A stretch of DNA of 64,000 nt, taken from JACJVV01 sp964581515 (lineage in GTDB: Archaea > Nanobdellota > Nanobdellia > Woesearchaeales > JACJVV01). Positions 45,551 through 54,437 of the stretch are shown piece by piece. The position numbers were made by a program, and so were the translations under genes. Numbering within the stretch: the stretch's first letter is position 1; every line of letters begins with the position of its first letter. The notes under the pieces were generated by a model. That model made no database searches. It was not told where the DNA came from and worked only from the letters and a program-made list of their open reading frames with translations. The DNA lies in the NCBI GenBank assembly GCA_964581515.1, contig CAZOOV010000012.1, positions 1 through 64,000 of the forward strand, given 5' to 3'.

Positions 45551-46618
45551 ATGAAAAAACAAGAAACTATTACTGAAGAAGTTCATGATGAAGTTGTTGA
45601 AGAAACTATTGAAGAAGTTCAGAATGAACCTATTGAGGAAGTTAAAATGGATGTTCCCATAGATGTTGAAGAGAAAAAAGCTCCACAACAGGAGAGTATT
45701 GATATACTGCCTGGTGTTGGTCCTGCTACAGCCGAAAAACTCAGGGAGAGTGGCTATGAAACAGTTATGTCAGTAGCTGTTGCAACTCCTGGAATGCTTG
45801 TAGATGCGTCTGGCGTTAGTGAGAGCGTAGCTAGGAAGATGATAAATGCTGCAAGACAAGTCTTTGATATGGGTTTTGTATCAGGGCTTGATGTTCTTGA
45901 GAAAAGAAAGCAAGTTTCAAAGGTTTCTGTAGGCTGCAAGGTATTTGATGATCTTATGGGAGGAGGATTTGAATCAGGAGCAATTACAGAGGCTTTTGGA
46001 GAATTCGGTTCTGGTAAGACTCAAATTGGTCATATACTTGCAGTAAATACAATTAAACAGAATCCAGATGGTGTTGTCATATATATTGATACAGAGAATA
46101 CTTTTAGGCCTGAACGTATAGAACAGTTGGCAAAAGGCGCTGGACTTGAAGCTGAAGAAGTCTTAAAGAAAATTAAGATTGCAAGAGCTTATAATTCAGA
46201 TCATCAACTTCTATTAGCTGAAAAAGTAGAGGATTTAGTATCTAAGGAAGGGATGGGTGTTAAACTTGTTGTAATAGATTCTCTTACTGCACATTTTAGA
46301 GCAGAATTTATTGGAAGAGGCACTTTAGCAGAAAGGCAGCAAAAGTTGAATAAACATATGCATACTTTGTTAAAATTAGCAGATCTGCATAATATTTGTG
46401 TATATGTGACTAATCAAGTAATGTCAAAGCCTGATCAGTTCTTTGGTGACCCCACTCAAGCAATTGGAGGACATATCGTAGCTCACGCTTCAACTTTCAG
46501 AATATATCTTAGGAAAGGTAAGAAAGGAAGTAGGGTAGCAAAACTTATTGACTCGCCAAATCTAGTAGAAGGGGAATGTAATTTTATGGTCGAGACTGAT
46601 GGACTTAAAGATATTTAA
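45551..46618 (+). CDS. radA: DNA repair and recombination protein RadA
   Basis: 355 aa from the ATG at 45551 (an in-frame GTG at 45542 overlaps the AAAGGTGA Shine-Dalgarno). An acidic Glu-rich N-terminal extension (about 1-50) is followed by a helix-hairpin-helix domain (ILPGVGPATAEKL, about 52-110), then the RecA core with Walker A G-E-F-G-S-G-K-T (about 150-157), Walker B L-V-V-I-D-S (about 236-241) and the L2 region G-D-P-T-Q-A-I-G-G-H. It polymerises on ssDNA and drives strand exchange. The acidic extension is longer than usual. Near rpa, as in a DNA-repair neighbourhood. Confidence 0.96.
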   Translation: MKKQETITEEVHDEVVEETIEEVQNEPIEEVKMDVPIDVEEKKAPQQESIDILPGVGPATAEKLRESGYETVMSVAVATPGMLVDASGVSESVARKMINAARQVFDMGFVSGLDVLEKRKQVSKVSVGCKVFDDLMGGGFESGAITEAFGEFGSGKTQIGHILAVNTIKQNPDGVVIYIDTENTFRPERIEQLAKGAGLEAEEVLKKIKIARAYNSDHQLLLAEKVEDLVSKEGMGVKLVVIDSLTAHFRAEFIGRGTLAERQQKLNKHMHTLLKLADLHNICVYVTNQVMSKPDQFFGDPTQAIGGHIVAHASTFRIYLRKGKKGSRVAKLIDSPNLVEGECNFMVETDGLKDI

Positions 46619-46654
46619 TTATATCTTTCTTTTTTATTTATTTTTTTGTGATTT

Positions 46655-46984
46655 CTAATCTCCACCAGATCCGCTATAAGCATGTACTAATGATCCCGGG
46701 CCATCCTTACTATGATCATAGACCATAGGTGAACCTTGTGATCCTGCTATTACACAACCGTGTTGTCTTTCTAATCTTGCTAGCGAATCTATACTCATAC
46801 CCATTCTAGATGCTTTTTGTGCCATTATGAGCGTTTCATCTAGTCCAGAAGGAGGAAATTCTCTTGTCGCTAATTCTGCTTGTGCAATATTATTTTGTTT
46901 TATTTCAGAATAATGTGTTATACTATAAATGAGTCTTTTTACTTTGCTTTTTAATACTTTTAATCTGCTATAACCTATTTTCAT
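46655..46984 (-). CDS. Hypothetical protein
   Basis: 109 aa. On the minus strand a TATA-like CTTTTTAAAAATC lies upstream and AGGGTG precedes the ATG by 6 nt, so the gene is likely real. Basic N-terminus, a helical middle and a Gly/Ser-rich C-terminus (GPGSLVHAYSGSGGD). No recognised motif. Divergent from the TRAM gene at 47166. Confidence 0.5.
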   Translation of the reverse strand: MKIGYSRLKVLKSKVKRLIYSITHYSEIKQNNIAQAELATREFPPSGLDETLIMAQKASRMGMSIDSLARLERQHGCVIAGSQGSPMVYDHSKDGPGSLVHAYSGSGGD

Positions 46985-47086
46985 GTAAACACCCTACTGA
47001 GGTTATCTTCAGGATTTTTAAAAAGATTTGTATTATTTATCTGCTAATACGAAACTCAGTAACTAAGTTTGTATTTATCATAAACC

Positions 47087-47135
47087 TTATATATTCCTTC
47101 ATATTAAGCTGATTTACACATAGAAATCTATGTGT
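47087..47135 (+). promoter_or_regulatory. TATA box and 5'-terminal hairpin of the TRAM-protein mRNA
   Basis: TTATATAT (47087-47094) predicts a start near 47117. The mRNA would thus begin with the hairpin ACACATAG-AAAT-CTATGTGT (47116-47135), an 8-bp stem. A GAGGT Shine-Dalgarno (47153-47157) follows. A stem at the 5' end could stabilise the mRNA or sense temperature. Confidence 0.5.
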
Positions 47136-47165
47136 TTTGAGATAAAATAAGTGAGGTAAATAAAT

Positions 47166-47504
47166 ATGAGAGGAAATTTCATGTCTAGCCCACCTGTTAA
47201 TGAAGGTGAAGAATTAGATGTAAATATTGAGGCTGTAGGAGAAAAAGGAGATGGAATAGCTAAAAAAGATGGATTTGTGATCTTTGTCCCAAATACACAG
47301 CAAGGTCAGAATGTTAAAATAAAGGTTACAAAGGTTCTTAGGAAAGTGGCTTTTGGTGAAGCTATTGGTGAAGCATCAGGACCAGTTGAGGCTCCAGCAG
47401 AGGCAGCAGCTTCAGAAGAAGCAGCTCCAGAAGGAGAAGAAGAAGCAGCGCCTGCGGAAGAAGAACCTGTAGAAGAAAATCCTAAAGATTCAGAAGATTT
47501 CTAA
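47166..47504 (+). CDS. TRAM-domain RNA-binding protein with acidic tail
   Basis: 112 aa. Residues 14-66 are a TRAM domain (EGEELDVNIEAVGEKGDGIA, then GFVIFVPN, then VKIKVTKVLRKVAFGEAI), a beta-barrel that binds RNA. The last 45 residues are Ala/Glu/Pro-rich and acidic. Stand-alone archaeal TRAM proteins act as RNA chaperones, some in cold response; the role here is inferred from that. GAGGT is 8 nt before the ATG at 47166; 47181 is a second ATG. Confidence 0.85.
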   Translation: MRGNFMSSPPVNEGEELDVNIEAVGEKGDGIAKKDGFVIFVPNTQQGQNVKIKVTKVLRKVAFGEAIGEASGPVEAPAEAAASEEAAPEGEEEAAPAEEEPVEENPKDSEDF

Positions 47505-47571
47505 AGTGATATGATAACATAAATTTCTTATTTTATTTTTTCTTTTATTTTTTGGATGATATTTGTTTTAT

Positions 47572-49776
47572 TTATTCTGAGTTATAATTTTTATCTATTA
47601 TATTTTTTATTTTTTTTGCTTTGATTTTTCCAATTTTGTCAATACTTTCCAGTTCTTTTTCATTTGCATTTATTACTTTCTTGACAGATCCAAATTTCTT
47701 AAGAAGTTCTTTTGCTAAGTTTGGACCTACTTTTGGAAGAGAAGATATAAGGTATTCTTTTTGTTCTTTCTCAGTCAATGGTTTTTTTGATAAGTGAAGT
47801 GGAACATCTTTCTTTTGAAGCTCTTGTTCTCTTTTTGCTATTGTGAGTATTGTTTCAGCAGTATCATTTTGATCAGTAGTGTATACTATTGGAACCCTGA
47901 AATCGACTGTTATGCTAGCAATTAATCCTCTAATTGCATTTGGATGAATATTTCTTACACCATATATATTATCTTTACCTTCAACAATTAATAATGGTCT
48001 TTCGAAATTTTTTACTAAATTTAGAATTTGTGGGAGTATTCTACCATCAACAAGAGATGTTATAAAATCTTCTACAGTCTTATATTCTATCCCTGTTCTA
48101 CTGCTTACAATATAATCTGCACTCTCTAATGTTTTTAGTTTGACATCTGCACCTAAGTCAATAAGTCTTTTTGGAATGTCATTGCCTTTTTCCCTATTAT
48201 CTACATAAATTGTAGGCATATTCTCATTAGAATAATCTTTTAATGTCGCTTGACTTTTAAGTGTGAAATTTTGATGAAATGATTTTTTTAGATCGATAAG
48301 AATTTTGTGCATCTTTTTTTCTTTATGATGAGCACTCCATCTGTATGCTTCATCACGTGTGTCTTTTGTCACTAAAATTATGACTTCTCCTTTTTCTTGT
48401 CTACCTGTCCTGCCTCGTCTTTGGATGTGACGTATTGCTGATGGAATTGGTTCATAGAAAATTACAAGATCTACTTTTGGTATGTCAAGCCCTTCTTCTC
48501 CAACAGAAGTCATAATGATGACATTAAATTCATTGTTCTTGAAGTCAGTCAGCATCTGCAATTGATCTTTTTGTGACATGCCTGTTGTCCTTTTTTTTTG
48601 CTGTCCAACGAATAATTTAGCTTTTATTCCATCAATATTATTTGCTTCATTAAGTATGACTTGAGCTGAATCTCTATATTGGTTGAATATTATTATTTTC
48701 ATACCCGGTTTTATTCTTTTTTTTAGGATTTCTTTTAGTTTTGTTAGTTTTGGGTGTTCTATATTTTTTTTAATGGCATTATCTGTTTTTATAAGAGCAG
48801 ACCTGAAATTGATATCTTTTACTAAATTTATTACTGCTTTTGTCTTTGTTGTAGATGCTTGTCTTTCTAAATCTGATAAGTATTTGTATAACGGTTGTAA
48901 TCCTTGTGTTTCTATTAGTTCGATTGCATGTTGGATCTTAAGTGCCTCTGCACATACACTTATTGCTTTCATAACATCAAAGTCTTGCCTGTTTCTTGAG
49001 AGTTCAGCATGAAGTCCAGCTTGTAATCCTAATAATTCTCTTTTTGTAAGATTGACTGTTGAATGCAGAAATCCTTTTGTCTTTAGAACACTTAATTTTG
49101 ATTTATAACAATCCTCTAGATATTTATGAACGCTTTTGAGATCTTGGCCAAAGTCAACATTTACCCAATTGACATCTATTTCTTGTATGTATGGTTTAAC
49201 ATCTTGATCATCATATGTTCTGACTTCAATGTCTTCAATATTTAAATTTGCACATACTTCATTAATCTTTTCAAGATCTGCACCAGGAGAGGCTGTTAGG
49301 GCAAGAATTCGTGGAAATCTTGATCTTTGTTCATATTTCTTTGCAATCCAGACATAGCTGTAATCCCCTACTGCTTTGTGTGCTTCATCAAATCCTATTA
49401 ATGAGACTTCTTTTAAGTCAATTCTATTGTTTATTATATCATTCTCAAGACCTTGTGGTGTAGAAAATATCACTTGGCAGGATTTCCATAATTCTGCACG
49501 TTTTTCTGGTTTAATCAAGCCTGTAAAAGTTGTGAGTTTTTTTTTGTCTATATTAAAATTTTCTTCAAAAACTTTTTTGTATTGATCTATTAGAGGTCGT
49601 GTAGGCCCAAGCATTATTATTTTGCTGTTTGGATATTGTTTTAGACGTTGCGCTGCAAGCATAAGAAACACATTTGTTTTTCCCATGCCTGTAGGGAGTA
49701 CAACTAAAGTATTTTTGAGGCTTGCAGTAGCTAGTATTGTTTGCTGATACAATCTTGGCTCGAAATTTTTTATCAT
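47572..49776 (-). CDS. hef: Hef-type helicase/XPF-family nuclease
   Basis: 734 aa. The SF2 helicase core has motif I L-P-T-G-M-G-K-T (about 27-34), motif II D-E-A-H (about 131) and motif VI Q-R-R-G-R-T-G-R (about 458). The C-terminal XPF-type nuclease spans about 525-635 (VDNREKG, ESADYIVS, EYKTVEDF, VDGRILPQ) and ends in tandem helix-hairpin-helix motifs (SLPKVGPNLAKELL, IDKIGKIKAKKI). Hef processes stalled forks and branched DNA. The nuclease signature reads ADY and EYK where GDY and ERK are usual. Length fits archaeal Hef. Confidence 0.93.
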   Translation of the reverse strand: MIKNFEPRLYQQTILATASLKNTLVVLPTGMGKTNVFLMLAAQRLKQYPNSKIIMLGPTRPLIDQYKKVFEENFNIDKKKLTTFTGLIKPEKRAELWKSCQVIFSTPQGLENDIINNRIDLKEVSLIGFDEAHKAVGDYSYVWIAKKYEQRSRFPRILALTASPGADLEKINEVCANLNIEDIEVRTYDDQDVKPYIQEIDVNWVNVDFGQDLKSVHKYLEDCYKSKLSVLKTKGFLHSTVNLTKRELLGLQAGLHAELSRNRQDFDVMKAISVCAEALKIQHAIELIETQGLQPLYKYLSDLERQASTTKTKAVINLVKDINFRSALIKTDNAIKKNIEHPKLTKLKEILKKRIKPGMKIIIFNQYRDSAQVILNEANNIDGIKAKLFVGQQKKRTTGMSQKDQLQMLTDFKNNEFNVIIMTSVGEEGLDIPKVDLVIFYEPIPSAIRHIQRRGRTGRQEKGEVIILVTKDTRDEAYRWSAHHKEKKMHKILIDLKKSFHQNFTLKSQATLKDYSNENMPTIYVDNREKGNDIPKRLIDLGADVKLKTLESADYIVSSRTGIEYKTVEDFITSLVDGRILPQILNLVKNFERPLLIVEGKDNIYGVRNIHPNAIRGLIASITVDFRVPIVYTTDQNDTAETILTIAKREQELQKKDVPLHLSKKPLTEKEQKEYLISSLPKVGPNLAKELLKKFGSVKKVINANEKELESIDKIGKIKAKKIKNIIDKNYNSE

Positions 49777-49905
49777 ATACTTTCAGGTAGAGTTAAGCTA
49801 TCATAATTTATATATGTTTATTCTATAGAAGTCTAGTGTGTCTAGTGGTTTCCAATTAATATGGTAATTATGAGGTGATATAAATTATCTTATTTTTAGA
49901 ATTCT

Positions 49906-50694
49906 TTATTCTTGGGATGTTTTACTTTTATATGAGTTCTTTTGTGTTTTTTTCCAATTTTTCATTTTGATTATATTCTCTTTTCCTGAGTCCCAAATGG
50001 AATAGAATAATTGTCTATAAGATTCTGCAAGCTGTCGTGAATGTATTAAAAAAGAGACCATCTTGTCTTCCCATGGTGTAAATATAATCTTATCTCTAAA
50101 CACTGAGCAATTAAGCGGTATTGGGAAATCAACAAAGAGTAATTCTGCTTTTCTTAACTTAATCATATTCTTTAATTTTGCTGGTGCTATTCCTTTTACA
50201 TCAAATCCTCTTTCAAATCTTTCATTATCAAAATCACTATAAAAATTATATACAAATTTGTATTCTTCGGGATTTTTTGTATCAAATGCAAAGAAAAGGA
50301 ATTCATCTCCTGGTTCTCCGTCACTGATTAGTTCGTAGAGCATATTTTTGAATCCTCTAAAACCTTCAAAAATTTCAGCATGCTGTTTTTCCGTTGGTTT
50401 TTGTAGTACATCTAATTCAGGGAGAATTGCTTCAAATTTTTGTTTCTTTTCGGTTATTGATTGTAGGACGTTCTTTGGATCTGTTGCTTGATAATAATGG
50501 ATTTTGCCTTTAATTATGAATGATACAAATCCTTTTGCTACAAGCCGTTTTATTGTTTTATGGACTGTTGAATTCTGTAATTTTGTCTTGTATAAGATTG
50601 ACCCAGCAGTTGTCTCGCCTAATTCTAATAATGCGAGATATATTTTTGTTTCAGCTTTTGTAAATCCTATATCAAGGAATATTTCTTCATTCAT
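49906..50694 (-). CDS. TrmB-family transcriptional regulator
   Basis: 262 aa. The N-terminal winged helix-turn-helix (about 1-75: LDIGFTKAETKIYLALLELGETTAGSI) is typical of TrmB regulators (AETKIYLALLELGE). A middle coiled region follows, then a C-terminal domain (105-240) with E-I-F-E-G-F-R-G-F-K, as in TrmB-like sensor domains, and a Lys-rich tail. Such proteins bind inverted repeats and respond to small ligands, sugars in the known cases. An inverted repeat lies 45 bp upstream, between this gene and a divergent operon, suggesting autoregulation and control of that operon. The ligand is unknown. Confidence 0.85.
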   Translation of the reverse strand: MNEEIFLDIGFTKAETKIYLALLELGETTAGSILYKTKLQNSTVHKTIKRLVAKGFVSFIIKGKIHYYQATDPKNVLQSITEKKQKFEAILPELDVLQKPTEKQHAEIFEGFRGFKNMLYELISDGEPGDEFLFFAFDTKNPEEYKFVYNFYSDFDNERFERGFDVKGIAPAKLKNMIKLRKAELLFVDFPIPLNCSVFRDKIIFTPWEDKMVSFLIHSRQLAESYRQLFYSIWDSGKENIIKMKNWKKTQKNSYKSKTSQE

Positions 50695-50738
50695 ATTTAT
50701 TCTATATTAGGTGATAATTAGTTAATAAATCTTTCTAA

Positions 50739-50760
50739 TATGCTCCATTAGTGGAGCATA
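50739..50760. promoter_or_regulatory. Inverted-repeat operator between the TrmB regulator and divergent operon
   Basis: TATGCTCCA (50739-50747) and TGGAGCATA (50752-50760) are perfect 9-bp inverted arms around TTAG. Predicted TATA boxes lie on both sides (minus strand about 50724-50732, plus strand about 50759-50766). This is the position of an autoregulatory operator for the TrmB-type gene. Confidence 0.65.
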
Positions 50761-50798
50761 AATATTAATATAGCTATTATAACTCTTTAGTAGTTAAG

Positions 50799-50957
50799 AT
50801 GAACATATTCAATTTATTCAAACGAAGCATAATATGTCCTAGGTGTCATCATAAAAATCTAGGTGAGAATATGCACTGTGAAGAGTGTTTATCTGATTTG
50901 AGTGGGTTGAATGCACCTCATTATTATATGAGTTGGGATAGGGTTGCGAAGGGGTAA
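50799..50957 (+). CDS. Small 52-aa zinc-ribbon protein
   Basis: ATG at 50799, TAA at 50955-50957. Two CxxC pairs, C13-P-R-C16 and C27-E-E-C30, make a zinc ribbon. The start is Phe/Leu-rich (NIFNLFKRS) and the last 20 residues have no clear motif. The next gene begins 1 nt later, so they form an operon controlled by the upstream operator. It could be a regulator or an adaptor for the membrane protein; function not assigned. Confidence 0.65.
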   Translation: MNIFNLFKRSIICPRCHHKNLGENMHCEECLSDLSGLNAPHYYMSWDRVAKG

Positions 50958-50958
50958 A

Positions 50959-51768
50959 ATGAAATATATCAATTTAGTTTGGCCACTTGTACTTGTTACT
51001 ACAGTTGGGCTTTATTTGCTTATTTTAGTTACACTTCCATTTAATCAGCAATTTGCTACAGTACTACTTTTTACTTTAATTGCCTATTGGAGTAGGCTTC
51101 CTGGTGTAGGAATTCAACATCCTTTCTTTATCCTATATCAGATGGACGTTATAGATATTTTTATGATACTTATAGCAATAAATATAGGTGTTGCTCCAGC
51201 AATTATGTTTATTTGGTTCACAAACAATATATCCCGACTTTCAGGTACTTTCCCAGATTGGTCAGGGGTAATCCAAGACAGTATATTACTCACGATAATA
51301 GCAGTCTTTGTTCCAATACTTAACGCTATAACAGGAGGTAATCTCCTTATTATCATCACTATATACAGTATATTCAGACCAATCGGATTTTTCCTCTTTA
51401 ATTTTATTTGGCCTAGAATGTCTTGGCCTCAGAGAATTATAACGAGTTTAGTTGCAGGAGGGGAAGTTTTTGTTATTAATGCGTTTTATGCAAAATTATT
51501 TGGGGGCTTTTTTGATAGGTTACTTGGAAAAGGTGTTGCATTTAATTGGCCTCTATTCATTTTTGCAACTGTTGTTATTTTTACAGTTTATATTGCATTT
51601 TATGGTGTTGATTCATTATCGCCAAAAAAGAAAACTACAAAGAAGATTGTTAAAGCTTTTGTAAAAAAAGTACATCAACCACATCAACCAAAACATTATG
51701 GGTCAGAAAATCCAATATCTAATGTTGATCAGAGTGAGATGAATTTTGTAAGAGAGACATTTAAATGA
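50959..51768 (+). CDS. Multi-spanning membrane protein
   Basis: 269 aa from the ATG at 50959 (an in-frame TTG at 50944 lies inside the zinc-ribbon gene). About seven hydrophobic helices over residues 5-215, with Pro-rich loops (RLPGVGIQHPFF), then a basic cytoplasmic-looking tail (220-269: KKKTTKKIVKAFVKKVHQPHQ). It resembles small integral membrane proteins such as MreD-like or ECF S-component-like folds only in a general way. Under likely TrmB-type control, it might be a transporter component, but this is inference. Confidence 0.65.
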   Translation: MKYINLVWPLVLVTTVGLYLLILVTLPFNQQFATVLLFTLIAYWSRLPGVGIQHPFFILYQMDVIDIFMILIAINIGVAPAIMFIWFTNNISRLSGTFPDWSGVIQDSILLTIIAVFVPILNAITGGNLLIIITIYSIFRPIGFFLFNFIWPRMSWPQRIITSLVAGGEVFVINAFYAKLFGGFFDRLLGKGVAFNWPLFIFATVVIFTVYIAFYGVDSLSPKKKTTKKIVKAFVKKVHQPHQPKHYGSENPISNVDQSEMNFVRETFK

Positions 51769-51833
51769 TATTAAATAATGATTTAAGTTGTTAATAATTT
51801 AAACAGTATAACATATAATTTAATAATTATAAT

Positions 51834-52421
51834 TTAATAATCATGTCCTGGAGCTATTATTGGGTTGTGTTCTTTGATTAATTCATGGACAATATCTTGG
51901 CTTTGTTGCATCTGTTGTGGTGTTGACGTTGGAAGGTCTGTTCTTCCGATTGAACCTTCTCTGAAGTAAGTATCTCCTGTAAAAAGAATATTATCTTTTT
52001 TGTAATATAAAATAATGCAGCTCTCACAATGACCTGGTGTTTTTGTTATTTCAAAGATATTTTTTAGTTCTTTATCTTCTTCTATGTTTTTTAATGGGAT
52101 GTCAAATTTATCAGTCATATAAGGGTCAAGAATAAAACCGCTTTTTGTGTTGTGGTTTTGCACTGCTTCAACAGCATTTTTGCTTGCGAAGAACTCTGCA
52201 TTTTTGAATAAATCAAAATTACCAATATGATCATAATGTAGGTGAGTAAAGATAACTTTCTTTATCTTGTCTGGATTGATAATGGATTTTATTGCTGTTA
52301 GTAATTCTTCTTTTAACTCTCTTCTTGACGTGTCAATGACTATTGATTCTTCTATTATATAGCAGTCTGAATCAGATACTATTTTTTTCACGTTTTTGCT
52401 TAATTCTATTATTTGAAACAT
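51834..52421 (-). CDS. Metallo-beta-lactamase-fold hydrolase
   Basis: 195 aa from the ATG at 52421 (MFQIIELSK). An upstream ATG at 52457 adds 12 residues and overlaps the next gene by 17 nt. Metal motifs are complete: H-L-H-Y-D-H (THLHYDHIGN), the second site H in T-P-G-H-C, D in F-T-G-D-T and the final A-P-G-H-D-Y. It belongs to the glyoxalase II-like group of MBL-fold hydrolases, binding two metals. The F-x-x-G-S-I-G-R-T-D-L stretch is usual in that subgroup. Substrate unknown. Confidence 0.88.
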   Translation of the reverse strand: MFQIIELSKNVKKIVSDSDCYIIEESIVIDTSRRELKEELLTAIKSIINPDKIKKVIFTHLHYDHIGNFDLFKNAEFFASKNAVEAVQNHNTKSGFILDPYMTDKFDIPLKNIEEDKELKNIFEITKTPGHCESCIILYYKKDNILFTGDTYFREGSIGRTDLPTSTPQQMQQSQDIVHELIKEHNPIIAPGHDY

Positions 52422-52440
52422 TTTAACATAGATAAAAGTA

Positions 52441-52794
52441 CTAGAAATCAATTCCATTCATAAGGCCTTTGCTTGTAGTATAAAAACCTATTATTATTCC
52501 AACCATAAGGACAATTATCGTGATTTCTGCATGACCATATCCTCTGAAATAATTACCAAGTATGAACCCTATCATAAAGCATACAATCATCATGAAGTAT
52601 TTGAATTGTAAAGTTTTTTTTGTCTTGTACCAAAGTCTTCCAAAGAATATTCCAGCTAAGAGTGCTACTATATAATACATCATTGCAGAGCCTATTGTTG
52701 ACATAGAAAGAATAAATCCTATAATCAATAGGCTTATCCATACGAATTCTGGCCAATTGATGCTTTTTGTAGGCGGTTCGATTAAAGGTGACAT
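52441..52794 (-). CDS. Small membrane protein (three to four helices)
   Basis: 117 aa. Hydrophobic helices at about 16-50, 64-85 and 88-106, with a Pro-rich N-terminus (MSPLIEPPTKS). It lies 19 nt after the pseudo-protease gene and directly before the hydrolase gene, so it may be co-transcribed with both. No family recognised. It may pair with the membrane protein upstream. Confidence 0.6.
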   Translation of the reverse strand: MSPLIEPPTKSINWPEFVWISLLIIGFILSMSTIGSAMMYYIVALLAGIFFGRLWYKTKKTLQFKYFMMIVCFMIGFILGNYFRGYGHAEITIIVLMVGIIIGFYTTSKGLMNGIDF

Positions 52795-52813
52795 TTTATT
52801 ATTATTTTATTCT

Positions 52814-53545
52814 TTAAGATTCTACTTTTATGTAATAAATTAACCATATTGCAATTGCTCCAAGAAGAGCAAGAATCCATGAATAGAAGTGAAATACCAT
52901 AGCAAGCAATGCATATACTACTATAAAACTGAATATGAACACAAAAGGCAACCTATTGTGATACATTAATTTTGATCCTGCTAATGGTGGGATAGGAATC
53001 ATATTTACTAAAGCAAATACCATATTAAACCAGTAAATTTTATCTATTATTGGGACGCCTGATGCCGGTCCAAACCAATTTGCAAATTGCATAAGGATTG
53101 TAGCAAATAATATGTTAAATAAAGGACCACATGCTGCAATTATGCCATTATCAAGCATATTTAGCCCATATCTGAAAAAACCCAGTCTATGACCTGACAT
53201 ATGATGGATAAGCATACCACCTGCAATAGGTATCCATATATGCCCTCTTGCAATGAATGTGACTATTAAAGCAAGTATGAGTCCAGGCCACCACATTTGG
53301 AATTCTACCCTGTATCCTGCACTAAGTCCTGCGACTCTTTGACCTGTTAGAAATATAAGCATAGATATTGCAACAATACCCATACTTACGAGCATATTGT
53401 AAGTCCAATGCACGAGGTTGAAAGTTTTAGAGCCATCATCAAATCCATACATAAATCCGATAACTAGAATAGTCATAATGATATTTCTTGCTTCAAGGAA
53501 TGTAAAAGGGAAGTATCTATTGACCTTATCAGAGTAATTGCTCAT
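52814..53545 (-). CDS. Site-2-protease (M50)-like membrane protein lacking catalytic residues
   Basis: 243 aa, about six hydrophobic helices. The body follows the archaeal M50 pattern: a helix, then x-E-F-x-M-W-x-x-G-L-I-L-A-L (about 80-95), G-P-L-x-N-I-L-x-A (about 142) and N-M-x-x-A-L-V-N-M-I-P-I-P-P-L-x-G-S-K (about 173-191). Where HELAHK is expected the protein reads G-Q-R-V-A-G, and the final Asp of N-x-x-P-x-P-P-L-D-G is Ala. All zinc ligands thus appear lost, giving a probable pseudoprotease, by analogy with inactive rhomboids. It may bind membrane substrates or regulate an active S2P elsewhere. The family call is from sequence pattern only. Confidence 0.72.
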   Translation of the reverse strand: MSNYSDKVNRYFPFTFLEARNIIMTILVIGFMYGFDDGSKTFNLVHWTYNMLVSMGIVAISMLIFLTGQRVAGLSAGYRVEFQMWWPGLILALIVTFIARGHIWIPIAGGMLIHHMSGHRLGFFRYGLNMLDNGIIAACGPLFNILFATILMQFANWFGPASGVPIIDKIYWFNMVFALVNMIPIPPLAGSKLMYHNRLPFVFIFSFIVVYALLAMVFHFYSWILALLGAIAIWLIYYIKVES

Positions 53546-53672
53546 GTTGTCACCTTAAAGAACAGTATTTAAATATTTTACTAGAAATGACATTAAAATA
53601 TCGTCAGAATATAGATCTTTTAAGGATATGTTAAAAATATATATTAAGGGATGATTTCTAAGAAAATTTGAT

Positions 53673-54437
53673 TTAAACAATCTCAATCTTGTTGACCTTG
53701 TCTTTAATCATCTGTATCATTTCTTTTTCATGACCAGCCCCTACAATTGCGAGTATTTTTTTGTCAGGATTTCTTTTCATAAGGATTGCGAGATTTCTAC
53801 TCATTATTTTATTTCTCTCAGTCACAAGGACTTTGTAAATATTTGGGTATTTTTTCTTTACTTTTGTCATCATTTTCTTCATAAGATCTTTAGATGGAAC
53901 CGTGGTTAAGTCAAAACCCTCAATTTCTCTTTTTCTTAAAACTACTCCATTGAATATGTCGACAACAAATTGCCATTTTTCCTTCCATGTTATTGACTTG
54001 GAAAGTCTTTTTAATGTTATTTCAATATCTTGATCGATTAAAGCTATCTGTCTTTTATTCTTTCTTGCAAGATGAAAAGCAGTAAGCATATCTGACCCTG
54101 GTGAAACACCAACGATACTACCTAATTTCTTCTCTGCCCAATGTCCTATTAATGAAAAAATAAAACCTTTAATGCCTATTTTAAATATACTTGAGAATGG
54201 GATAGAATCTTTGTTTTTTCTCCTCTTATTTTTAATATTTTTATTGTCTTTATTGTTTTTTTCTGTTTTGGTTTTATTATTTGTTTTATGTTTAGAGACT
54301 AATGCTATTAATCTTCTTTTATCTAATTCTAAAGCCACTATATCTGGATTTAATTTTTCAAAGCCAGTTTTTATGTCGTCTATTGATTGCTTAGCGATAT
54401 GAGAAGTTCCAATTAAAGTTATATTTTTATATTTCAT
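53673..54437 (-). CDS. TraB/PrgY-family protein
   Basis: 254 aa. N-terminal I-G-T-S-H-I (about 8-13), a conserved G-S-D-M-L-T-A region (about 113-119), V-T-E-R-N (about 208) and C-terminal G-A-G-H (about 234-237) match the TraB/PrgY family. The family is linked to pheromone or peptide inhibition in bacteria and occurs widely in archaea with unknown function; a metalloprotease role has been suggested. A Lys/Asn-rich insertion (about 50-75) is atypical. Confidence 0.82.
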   Translation of the reverse strand: MKYKNITLIGTSHIAKQSIDDIKTGFEKLNPDIVALELDKRRLIALVSKHKTNNKTKTEKNNKDNKNIKNKRRKNKDSIPFSSIFKIGIKGFIFSLIGHWAEKKLGSIVGVSPGSDMLTAFHLARKNKRQIALIDQDIEITLKRLSKSITWKEKWQFVVDIFNGVVLRKREIEGFDLTTVPSKDLMKKMMTKVKKKYPNIYKVLVTERNKIMSRNLAILMKRNPDKKILAIVGAGHEKEMIQMIKDKVNKIEIV

